DNA of 14,447 bases from Candidatus Omnitrophota bacterium (lineage in GTDB: Bacteria > Omnitrophota > Gorgyraeia > Zapsychrales > Zapsychraceae): contig JAGOSC010000058.1 of assembly GCA_018062515.1 (NCBI GenBank), forward strand, positions 1 through 14,447, written 5' to 3'. A model generated the notes under the pieces. That model saw only the letters and a list, made by a program, of their open reading frames with translations. It made no database searches and was not told the DNA's origin. The position numbers and the translations under genes were made by a program. Below are positions 8,273 through 14,414 of the stretch, piece after piece; position 1 is the stretch's first letter, and each line of letters starts with the position of its first letter.

Positions 8273-9643
8273 ATGAAAACAAAAACAATGTATGTTTGCC
8301 AGGAATGCGGGACACAGTCCAGCCGTTGGCAAGGAAGATGCACAGGTTGTAACGCTTGGAATTCGCTCGTCGAAGAAATGCAAACGACCTCCGTCATTCA
8401 TCCTAAACATTCCGATATTTCGTATAATGACCAGCCCATTCTCCTCGAAGATGTTCAATTTAAAGACGAAAAACGCTATTTAACCAATATTCAAGAACTA
8501 GACCGCGTCTTAGGCGGAGGGATTGTTCCTGGTTCGGTGACTTTAATCGGCGGGGATCCGGGAATTGGTAAATCGACGCTTTCCTTACAATTAGGCTGCG
8601 CTTTAAGTGAAAACAAATTGAAAGTTTTGTATGTCAGCGGTGAGGAATCGGTCAAACAGACCAGCCTGCGGGCTCAGCGAATCAGTAAAAAAGAAACAAA
8701 ATCATTATATATCGTTAATCAAGTGGATTTGAATTCCATTTTAGACTATATCAAAAAGATGAAACCGGACGTCGTGGTCATTGATTCGGTTCAGGTGATT
8801 TATCAGCCGGAATTAGGTTCATCGCCGGGCAGCGTCAGTCAAGTGCGAGAATGTTCAGCCATTTTAACCCATACGGCGAAGACAAAAGGTTTTTCATTAT
8901 TTTTGATTGGTCATGTCACTAAAGAAGGCACATTAGCCGGCCCGCGCGTCTTAGAACACATTGTGGATACTGTCTTATATTTTGAAGGTGAGCGTTATTC
9001 GTCGTACAGAATATTAAGGGCTACGAAAAACCGTTTCGGATCGACGAATGAAATCGGTTTATTTGAAATGATGGCCAATGGTTTAAATGAGGTGCCTAAT
9101 CCGTCGGAAATATTTTTATCAGAGCGGCCGAAAGATACGACTGGTTCAGCCGTTGTTCCGATTATAGAAGGTACACGTCCATTTCTCGTCGAGGTTCAAG
9201 GTCTTGTCAGCCGTTCCAGTTTCAATATGGTCCGGCAGAAGGCGGAAGGATTTGATACAAATCGTTTGGCTTTATTGATCGCCGTCCTCGACAAACGTTT
9301 AGGGCTGAATCTTCAGGATAAGGATGTATTTTTAAATATCGTCGGTGGTGTAAAGTTGATTGATCCCGGTGCTGATTTAGCCGTTGCGCTGGCTTTAGCT
9401 ACGGCTCTTTTAGATAAACCGATTGACCGTTCGACAGCTGTCGTCGGAGAAGTCGGATTGTCGTCGGAAATCAGGAGCGTTTCTCAAATCGCTTTAAGGG
9501 TTAATGAAGCGCAAAAACTTGGTTTTAAGCGCTGCATCATCCCTAAAAATAATATTAAATCTAATGTCGAGCTGAATAAGTCCATTGAAATTATCCCCGT
9601 TGAAACGGTGCGGGAAGCTCTGGATTTCATTAATCAGATTTAG
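8273..9643 (+). CDS. radA: DNA repair protein RadA (Sms)
   Basis: RadA is a RecA-like DnaB-type helicase that promotes branch migration in recombinational repair. With the start at 8273 the protein has 456 residues, the usual length. It has an N-terminal zinc finger (C9, C12, C23, C26 in CQECGTQSSRWQGRCTGC), Walker A GDPGIGKST at 94-102, the diagnostic RadA motif KNRFG at 252-256, and a C-terminal Lon-protease-like domain from about 290 onward (PFLVEVQGLV, GEVGLSSEIRSV). A longer form from the ATG at 8246 is possible but less likely on ribosome-site grounds. In Bacillus radA is followed by disA; here the next gene is the YacL-like PIN/TRAM protein, 15 nt downstream. Confidence 0.96.
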   Translation: MKTKTMYVCQECGTQSSRWQGRCTGCNAWNSLVEEMQTTSVIHPKHSDISYNDQPILLEDVQFKDEKRYLTNIQELDRVLGGGIVPGSVTLIGGDPGIGKSTLSLQLGCALSENKLKVLYVSGEESVKQTSLRAQRISKKETKSLYIVNQVDLNSILDYIKKMKPDVVVIDSVQVIYQPELGSSPGSVSQVRECSAILTHTAKTKGFSLFLIGHVTKEGTLAGPRVLEHIVDTVLYFEGERYSSYRILRATKNRFGSTNEIGLFEMMANGLNEVPNPSEIFLSERPKDTTGSAVVPIIEGTRPFLVEVQGLVSRSSFNMVRQKAEGFDTNRLALLIAVLDKRLGLNLQDKDVFLNIVGGVKLIDPGADLAVALALATALLDKPIDRSTAVVGEVGLSSEIRSVSQIALRVNEAQKLGFKRCIIPKNNIKSNVELNKSIEIIPVETVREALDFINQI

Positions 9644-9658
9644 AAACAGGAGTATGGA

Positions 9659-10636
9659 ATGACGTTATTTTTTATCCGGATCTTTTTTTTAATCTTAAGC
9701 GGCGTTATTGGCTATTATGTCGGAAGTCTGCTGCATGAACCCTTATTCGGGGCGGGTATTGGATTTGTGAGCAGTTTTGTGCTGATTGTTTTAGAATCCT
9801 CTATGCGCCGAGTTTCGGTTCGAGGGCTATCAAGCATGGTGTTTGGTTTATTGTTGGGTTTTTTCATGGCAAAGCTGTTGTCCGATATTTTGTCACTAAT
9901 TCCTCTCGGTGATTTTATCCATTCTGTTTCCCGCGTTGTCTTAACGTTGGTGTTTTCCTATTTAGGAACAGTCATGGCCCTACGGGGAAAAGACGAATTT
10001 AATATTATTATTCCCTACGTGAAATTCCGTCGACAAAATGTTAAAGAAGATATAGTCTTGGTCGATACCAGCGCGATTATCGACGGAAGGATTAGCGACA
10101 TATATAAAACAAATTTTTTAGTGGGCCGTTTGGTGGTGCCGAGGTTTATTCTGCTTGAACTTCAGGCTTTGGCCGATTCAAGTGATGATATAAAACGTGA
10201 ACGCGGACGACGAGGTTTAGAATTATTGCGCCGCATGCAGGAAGATCCAAAAATGGATATTCATATTCATGAGGATGATTTGGCGAATAATGAACCGGTC
10301 GATTCAAAATTGATCCGTTTAGCTAAGATGATGGACGCAAAAATATGTACAACAGATTTTAATCTCGACCGAATGGCTGCCTTGCAAGGCATTAGTATCC
10401 TTAATATGAATCAATTGGCGCAGGCGGTTAAGTCTGTTTTGTTTACCGGCGATAAAATTGAAGTTAAATTAATTAGGGAAGGTAAAGAAGGTCATCAAGC
10501 CGTCGGATACATGGATGACGGTACGATGATTGTCGTCAGTGATGCCCGCGAGTTGATTGGCCGTGAAGTCAAAGTGAATGTGACGTCCGTTCTTCAGACG
10601 CAATCCGGAAAAATGATTTTCGCCAAATTAGGTTAA
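9659..10636 (+). CDS. Membrane PIN/TRAM-domain protein, YacL family
   Basis: The 325-residue protein has about four N-terminal membrane helices (about 5-22, 28-46, 57-80, 90-108), then a cytoplasmic PIN domain and a C-terminal TRAM domain (about 262-323). The PIN acidic residues are visible: D136 in VDTSAIIDGR, E167 in LLELQAL, D215 in PVDSKLI and D233 in TTDFN, so a metal-dependent nuclease site is likely intact. TRAM domains bind RNA. This is the architecture of Bacillus YacL, whose exact substrate is not settled. An AGGAG 6 nt upstream fixes the ATG at 9659; the nearby ATG at 9654 runs into a stop after two codons. It stands between radA and ispD as in Bacillus, minus disA. Confidence 0.9.
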   Translation: MTLFFIRIFFLILSGVIGYYVGSLLHEPLFGAGIGFVSSFVLIVLESSMRRVSVRGLSSMVFGLLLGFFMAKLLSDILSLIPLGDFIHSVSRVVLTLVFSYLGTVMALRGKDEFNIIIPYVKFRRQNVKEDIVLVDTSAIIDGRISDIYKTNFLVGRLVVPRFILLELQALADSSDDIKRERGRRGLELLRRMQEDPKMDIHIHEDDLANNEPVDSKLIRLAKMMDAKICTTDFNLDRMAALQGISILNMNQLAQAVKSVLFTGDKIEVKLIREGKEGHQAVGYMDDGTMIVVSDARELIGREVKVNVTSVLQTQSGKMIFAKLG

Positions 10637-10641
10637 AAGAT

Positions 10642-11322
10642 ATGAAAACACAAGCCATTATTCCAACCGCCGGTCTTGGTACGCGGATGAGATCAACAAT
10701 ACCGAAAACATTGCTTGATATCAATGGTGTGCCGATGATCATTCACACATTAAGGGCATTTGAAAAAAGTAAGACCATCAATGCCGTAATTCTCGTCGTA
10801 CACCCCGATTATGCGGAACAATATCGTCAGTTGGTTGAGAAATATGGTATTACCAAAGTTAAAGAATATATTACCGGCGGAAACACACGTTCTGAGTCCG
10901 TCGGAAATGGATTGACGTATGTAGACCCGGATTGCCAAATTATTGTCGTTCACGACGGAGCCAGGCCGCTGATTACCCCGGAATTAATCGATAAGACCGT
11001 CAATTTATGTATTATTGAAAAGGCCGTTATTACCGGCTTGCCTGTTATGCAGACAATTAAGAAAGTCGACGTTAATGAATCTGTCGTCGAGAAAACATTG
11101 AATCGCGAAGAATTGTGGGCGATCCAGACACCGCAGGCCTTTTATAAGGACGTGTTGGTTGAAGCCTATCAGCAGGCCAAGAGTTTGGATGCTCCCGATG
11201 ACGCGGCTTTGGTTGAGCAAGTCGGGATGCGGGTAAAAGTTCTTTTAGGTGATCCTCAAAATATAAAAGTTACAACAGCTGAAGACATGATCATGGCTGA
11301 AAAATTATTGTCGGCACCATAG
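10642..11322 (+). CDS. ispD: 2-C-methyl-D-erythritol 4-phosphate cytidylyltransferase
   Basis: IspD joins MEP to CTP to give CDP-methylerythritol, the third step of the MEP route to isoprenoids. The 226-residue protein has the nucleotidyltransferase loop PTAGLGTRMRSTIPKTLL (8-25), with R15 and K22 at the positions of the catalytic Arg/Lys in E. coli IspD. It also shows the metal/CTP site VHDGARPLI (103-111), QTPQAF (162-167), DDAALVE (186-192) and the C-terminal NIKVTTAEDM, with R155 and K209 matching other conserved active-site positions. It starts 5 nt after the previous stop with only a weak Shine-Dalgarno site, so translation is probably coupled. ispF follows 12 nt downstream. Confidence 0.95.
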   Translation: MKTQAIIPTAGLGTRMRSTIPKTLLDINGVPMIIHTLRAFEKSKTINAVILVVHPDYAEQYRQLVEKYGITKVKEYITGGNTRSESVGNGLTYVDPDCQIIVVHDGARPLITPELIDKTVNLCIIEKAVITGLPVMQTIKKVDVNESVVEKTLNREELWAIQTPQAFYKDVLVEAYQQAKSLDAPDDAALVEQVGMRVKVLLGDPQNIKVTTAEDMIMAEKLLSAP

Positions 11323-11334
11323 GTATGACTATTT

Positions 11335-11814
11335 ATGATTTTTAAAGTAGGAATGGGTTACGATATACATCAATTTGCGGAGGGAAGAAAGTTATTTCTC
11401 GGCGGTGTTGAGATCCCGCATTCAAAAGGGTTGTTTGGCCATAGTGATGCGGATGTTCTTCTGCACGCTTTGTGTGACGCGATTCTTGGTGCTTTGGGTT
11501 TAGGTGATATCGGCGAACATTTTCCTAACACCAACCAAAAGTATAAAAATATTTCGAGCTTAGCACTGGTTGAGGAAGTCAAGGCCCTCATGCTCAAGAA
11601 TGGTTATCAAATCAGTAATGTCGATTGTACGATTCAGGCCGAAGAGCCAAAATTATTAGATTATAAGCCGGCCATGAGGCATACTATAGCGGTTAGCCTG
11701 GGCATTGATCATACTTTGGTTAATATTAAAGCCACGACGATGGAAGGTTTAGGCGCCATTGGAAACCGCCAAGGAATCGCGGCTTTTGTCACGGTACTAT
11801 TATTTAAAAAATAA
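11335..11814 (+). CDS. ispF: 2-C-methyl-D-erythritol 2,4-cyclodiphosphate synthase
   Basis: IspF cyclises CDP-methylerythritol 2-phosphate to MEcPP, the fifth step of the MEP pathway; it works as a trimer. The 159-residue protein has the zinc ligands D10 and H12 (GYDIHQF) and H44 (HSDADVLLHALCDAILGA), followed by GDIGEHFP at 57-64, QAEEPKL, and KATTMEGLGAIGNRQGIAA near the C-terminus. All are standard. The intermediate enzyme IspE is not in this window. The ATG at 11325 is out of frame and gives only six codons, so 11335 is the start, although its ribosome site is weak. It is the last gene before the structured non-coding gap. Confidence 0.96.
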   Translation: MIFKVGMGYDIHQFAEGRKLFLGGVEIPHSKGLFGHSDADVLLHALCDAILGALGLGDIGEHFPNTNQKYKNISSLALVEEVKALMLKNGYQISNVDCTIQAEEPKLLDYKPAMRHTIAVSLGIDHTLVNIKATTMEGLGAIGNRQGIAAFVTVLLFKK

Positions 11815-11823
11815 GGCTCTTTG

Positions 11824-12100
11824 AAATTTTGAGTGGGTAAGATGAGAAAAACGATGGTTTCGGGGATGTGTCCGGGCGAGTTCCACAGCCGATAGACTAC
11901 CTTAATGAAGGTTAGCCCTATGACCATTCGCTCGAACAGTCCTCACGGCGCATCTTTTTCTCAGAAATAAAGATCTGGTAGATGCTTGTTGCGGAACTCG
12001 CTCGGTGATCATAGGGCTAAACCTTTGGAAAGGTCTATCGAGCGAGGATTGTTTGAGCCCCGGATACATCGACGAAACCATTTCGACTCACTTGAAATTT
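11824..12100 (+). ncRNA. Candidate structured RNA, about 277 nt, multiply pseudoknotted, no known family recognised
   Basis: The ispF-cysE gap (11815-12139) has no convincing ORF but is filled with complementary segments. P1: 11824-11838 with 12086-12100, 15 bp including 3 G-U. P2: 11854-11862 with 12073-12081 (9 bp), then a 2x2 loop, then 11865-11876 with 12059-12070 (12 bp, one G-U). P3: 11890-11897 with 12033-12040 (8 bp). P4: 11912-11923 with 12009-12020 (12 bp), then 4 more pairs after one mismatch. Small hairpins at 11899-11912 and 12022-12033 complete a four-way junction. Cross-pairs: PK1, 11876-11884 with 11993-12001 (9 bp); PK2, 11930-11944 with 12044-12058 (15 bp, two G-U). Apical hairpin: 11950-11955 with 11980-11985. 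Possible PK3: 11843-11851 with 11955-11963 (9 bp). Segments barely overlap, so about 105 pairs could coexist. G-U pairs favour transcription from +. I see no clear promoter or U-tract terminator. It may be processed from the operon or act as a cysE leader. Confidence 0.72.
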
Positions 12101-12139
12101 ACAAGAACAAAAATAATTTAAAGTTGAAGAAGGGATATT

Positions 12140-12823
12140 ATGTGGTTTATTAATTTTGTCATCATTATGACGGTTTTAGTGATTCTCTATATTCTTGGAG
12201 CGAGTATTTTCTTTGCCAAAGAAATTAAATCGACGAGGGAAAAGGATCCGGCGGCAAAAGGTAATCTGGAAATTATTTTATTATATCCGGGCCTGCACGC
12301 TGTTATCAGTCATCGAATTGCGCATAGAATTTGGAAAGCCAACTTAAAAATCTTAGCGAGACTAATATCACAAATCTCCAGATTTTTTACAGGGATTGAA
12401 ATTCACCCTGGTGCGAAAATCGGACACGGACTTTTTATTGATCATGGAATGGGAGTGGTCATCGGCGAGACAACGATTATCGGAGACGATGTGGTTATGT
12501 TTCAAGGTGCGACCCTGGGTGGTACGGGGAAAGAATCCGGTAAACGTCATCCGACGGTGGGGAACAATGTTGTTATCGGAACAGGTGCAAAAATTTTGGG
12601 AAATATTCTGATCGGAGATAATTCTTATATTGGAGCAAACGCCGTTGTTTTACGTCCGGTTCCGGCGAACACGACAGTGGTCGGTGTTCCTGGACGAGTC
12701 ACTAAACAAGATGGACAAAAAATCGATCCATTGGATCACACGCATGTTTCGGATCCAATCATGCTTCACATGAAAGATTTGCTTAAGCGGATTAAAACGC
12801 TCGAAGATAACCAGAAAAAATAA
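12140..12823 (+). CDS. cysE: Serine O-acetyltransferase with an N-terminal membrane helix
   Basis: CysE acetylates L-serine with acetyl-CoA to give O-acetylserine, the first committed step of cysteine synthesis. The 227-residue protein has a short alpha-helical part (KDPAAKGNLEIILLYPGLHAVISHRIAH, about 35-62) and a left-handed beta-helix of hexapeptide repeats (about 85-185). The catalytic stretch is FIDHGMGVVIGE with H102, the CoA/serine loop is GGTGKESGKRHPT with H137, and the end is VVGVPGRV. It resembles the short Bacillus type. Unusually, residues 1-26 are strongly hydrophobic (FVIIMTVLVILYILGASIFF), so the enzyme is probably anchored in the inner membrane. GAAGAAGGG lies just before the ATG. 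It follows the structured gap, and a cysS or cysK gene is not in the window. Confidence 0.93.
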   Translation: MWFINFVIIMTVLVILYILGASIFFAKEIKSTREKDPAAKGNLEIILLYPGLHAVISHRIAHRIWKANLKILARLISQISRFFTGIEIHPGAKIGHGLFIDHGMGVVIGETTIIGDDVVMFQGATLGGTGKESGKRHPTVGNNVVIGTGAKILGNILIGDNSYIGANAVVLRPVPANTTVVGVPGRVTKQDGQKIDPLDHTHVSDPIMLHMKDLLKRIKTLEDNQKK

Positions 12824-12824
12824 A

Positions 12825-12838
12825 CAGTGATCAGTGAT
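12825..12838. repeat. Tandem CAGTGAT x 2
   Basis: Two exact copies of CAGTGAT lie directly after the cysE stop and 2 nt before a palindromic hairpin. Together they look like part of a small dispersed intergenic repeat. Only one instance is visible here, so that is an inference. Confidence 0.5.
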
Positions 12839-12840
12839 AA

Positions 12841-12868
12841 GTAGGGAACAGGCAGGCCTGTTCCCTAC
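12841..12868. repeat. Perfect 12-bp inverted repeat hairpin (REP-like)
   Basis: GTAGGGAACAGG pairs perfectly with CCTGTTCCCTAC around a 4-nt CAGG loop. No T-run follows on the + strand (AATATATAG), so it is not a standard intrinsic terminator. It could be a REP-like palindrome, an RNA-processing or mRNA-stabilising hairpin, or a weak transcriptional pause between cysE and tmk. Confidence 0.7.
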
Positions 12869-12886
12869 AATATATAGAGAAGATAA

Positions 12887-13513
12887 ATGCGAAACACGAA
12901 AAAAGGCCTATTCATCACATTTGAAGGTTCAGAAGGTTCCGGAAAAAGTACGCAAATGGAATTGATCGGGCGGTACTTAAAAGAAAAGAACAAAGATATT
13001 TTGTTTGTCCGTGAACCGGGAGGTGTTGCGATCAGCGAGAAAATTCGCGCGATCCTGCTTGATCCCGAAAATAAAATAATGGCCTCGTCGTGTGAAATGC
13101 TTTTATACATGGCCGCGCGCGCTCAGCTCGTCGAGGAAATCATCGCTCCGGCGCTAAAAAAAGGAAAAGTGGTGATTTGTGACCGCTTTTTGGATTCGAC
13201 GATTGTTTATCAAGGTTACGGCCATCAGATGGATATACCATTCATTAATAAAGTCGGGACATTCGCCACACAAGGTATTAAACCGGATTTAACATTTATT
13301 TTTGACATTGAAGCTAAAAAAGGTTTGGCGCGGATCAAACGCGACAAAGACCGTATCGAACAACGCGCGATGACGTATCATACACGAGTTAGAAATGGCT
13401 ATTTGGCCATCGCCAAAAAAGAACCCAAGAGAATTAAGATTATTAATTCTGATCAAAGTATTGAAGATATTCACAAGCACGTTCGGCAACATATTGATCG
13501 ACTATTAGGGTAA
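12887..13513 (+). CDS. tmk: Thymidylate kinase
   Basis: Tmk phosphorylates dTMP to dTDP with ATP in the cytoplasm and is essential for dTTP supply. The 208-residue protein has the P-loop FEGSEGSGKSTQ (Walker A at 14-22), the REPGG motif at 42-46 that contacts dTMP, the CDRFLDST motif at 98-105, QGYG at 109-112, and a lid region around RDKDRIEQR (152-160). In this lid the basic residues lie after the adenine-proximal segment; the acidic/basic distribution is normal for bacterial TMKs. The start ATG has a loose AGAGAAGAT upstream. It is separated from cysE by 63 nt that carry the hairpin, and holB begins one base after its stop. The tmk-holB pair is a common bacterial arrangement. Confidence 0.95.
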   Translation: MRNTKKGLFITFEGSEGSGKSTQMELIGRYLKEKNKDILFVREPGGVAISEKIRAILLDPENKIMASSCEMLLYMAARAQLVEEIIAPALKKGKVVICDRFLDSTIVYQGYGHQMDIPFINKVGTFATQGIKPDLTFIFDIEAKKGLARIKRDKDRIEQRAMTYHTRVRNGYLAIAKKEPKRIKIINSDQSIEDIHKHVRQHIDRLLG

Positions 13514-13514
13514 T

Positions 13515-14414
13515 ATGACAACGCTTGAAATTACAGCTCACGATCATATTGTTGATCGTTTTAAGAATTTGGCCGAATCCAACCGGCTCGCGCATGCTTA
13601 TTTATTCATCGGTCCGAAATATAGCGGAAAATCGGAAACAGCTTTTAAAATCGCCAAACTTTTTTGTCAAACCATTGATACACATGTTTTGGAATGCGCG
13701 TTTGGAGAAAAAATCAAGATTGAAGAAGTCCGCGAAATCCTCAGTTTAACCCGCCTAAGGCCATTTAATTCGGAAAAGAAAGTCATTATCATCAAAAATG
13801 TTGAGCAATTGACTATAGAAAGTTCAAACGCCTTATTAAAGACGCTGGAAGAGCCAACCGCCAGTAGCCTTTTAATCCTCACCAGTTCTGTGAGTGAGAA
13901 AGTTTTATCGACGATTAAATCCCGCTGCCATCATTATCATTTTTCTACTCCGTCAAAAGAAGTGCTTGCAGAACATCTGAAGACCCTTTATCATGAAAAC
14001 GATTTAAAGGCGCATTTTTTGGCTTCTTTATCGGAAGGAAGCTTTGGAATAGCAGGAAATTATCTGAACCGGGGCCTTTATGAAGCCAAAAATGAATGGA
14101 TCAACCGGTTTATTTTTGGTCAGCAAGCCGACGCCTTTATTAAGGAAAGTCTTCAAGAGAAGGAAACAATCAAGGAATTCCTCGATATTATGTTAAGTTG
14201 GGTGAGGGATGCGATTCTTATTCAATCCGGTGTTAGTCAGGATCAATTAATCCATTTAGACCGGGCTGAAGATTTAAACCGATTCGCGCAAAAGTACAGT
14301 TTTGAATATTTAAAAGAAATTTACGAATCAATTATTCAGGCTCAAAAATTGTTAACGGAAAATTTGAATATCAAAGTTCCGTTATTGATCATAAAGGAGA
14401 AATTAAATGGGTAA
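13515..14414 (+). CDS. holB: DNA polymerase III clamp-loader subunit delta prime, zinc module absent
   Basis: Delta prime is part of the gamma/tau clamp-loader complex that opens and loads the sliding clamp. The 299-residue protein has the AAA+ layout: HAYLFIGPKYSGKSETA with a Walker-A-like GPKYSGKS at 33-40, IKIEEVREI and LRPFNSEKKVIIIKNVEQL (66-100), SSNALLKTLEEP (103-114) and the SRC motif at 136-138 (IKSRCHHYHF), which serves as the arginine finger of delta prime. The usual CxxCxxC zinc-binding insertion between the P-loop helix and the IKIEEVRE strand is missing: only C51 and C61 remain, joined by a very short linker. AGGG lies 4 nt before the ATG. It follows tmk by one base, and its end overlaps the next gene by 8 nt. 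Confidence 0.88.
   Translation: MTTLEITAHDHIVDRFKNLAESNRLAHAYLFIGPKYSGKSETAFKIAKLFCQTIDTHVLECAFGEKIKIEEVREILSLTRLRPFNSEKKVIIIKNVEQLTIESSNALLKTLEEPTASSLLILTSSVSEKVLSTIKSRCHHYHFSTPSKEVLAEHLKTLYHENDLKAHFLASLSEGSFGIAGNYLNRGLYEAKNEWINRFIFGQQADAFIKESLQEKETIKEFLDIMLSWVRDAILIQSGVSQDQLIHLDRAEDLNRFAQKYSFEYLKEIYESIIQAQKLLTENLNIKVPLLIIKEKLNG

Noticed and set aside
11709..11927. Minus-strand open frame reaching into the ispF-cysE gap
   Set aside because: Half of it is antisense to ispF and the rest runs through the left arm of the structured RNA; the translation has no family-like features.
11824..12100. The structured gap as tmRNA, RNase P RNA, SRP RNA, 6S RNA, T-box or another common riboswitch
   Set aside because: No tRNA-like ends or tag ORF, no RNase P core, no SRP GGAAGC-type apical motif, no T-box sequence with antiterminator and no SAM, TPP or cobalamin core sequences are visible. 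The crossing pattern of helices also does not fit a group I or II intron, and there are no split exons.
11806..12116. A MITE with a target-site duplication (AAAAATAA on both sides of the structured region)
   Set aside because: The matching flanks are low-complexity A/T runs that could match by chance, they do not directly abut the helix ends, and the swapped cross-pairing segments and G-U pairs fit an RNA better than decayed terminal inverted repeats. It cannot be fully excluded.
12841..12868. Intrinsic terminator between cysE and tmk
   Set aside because: The stem is perfect but no run of T residues follows on either strand, so a standard Rho-independent terminator is not supported.
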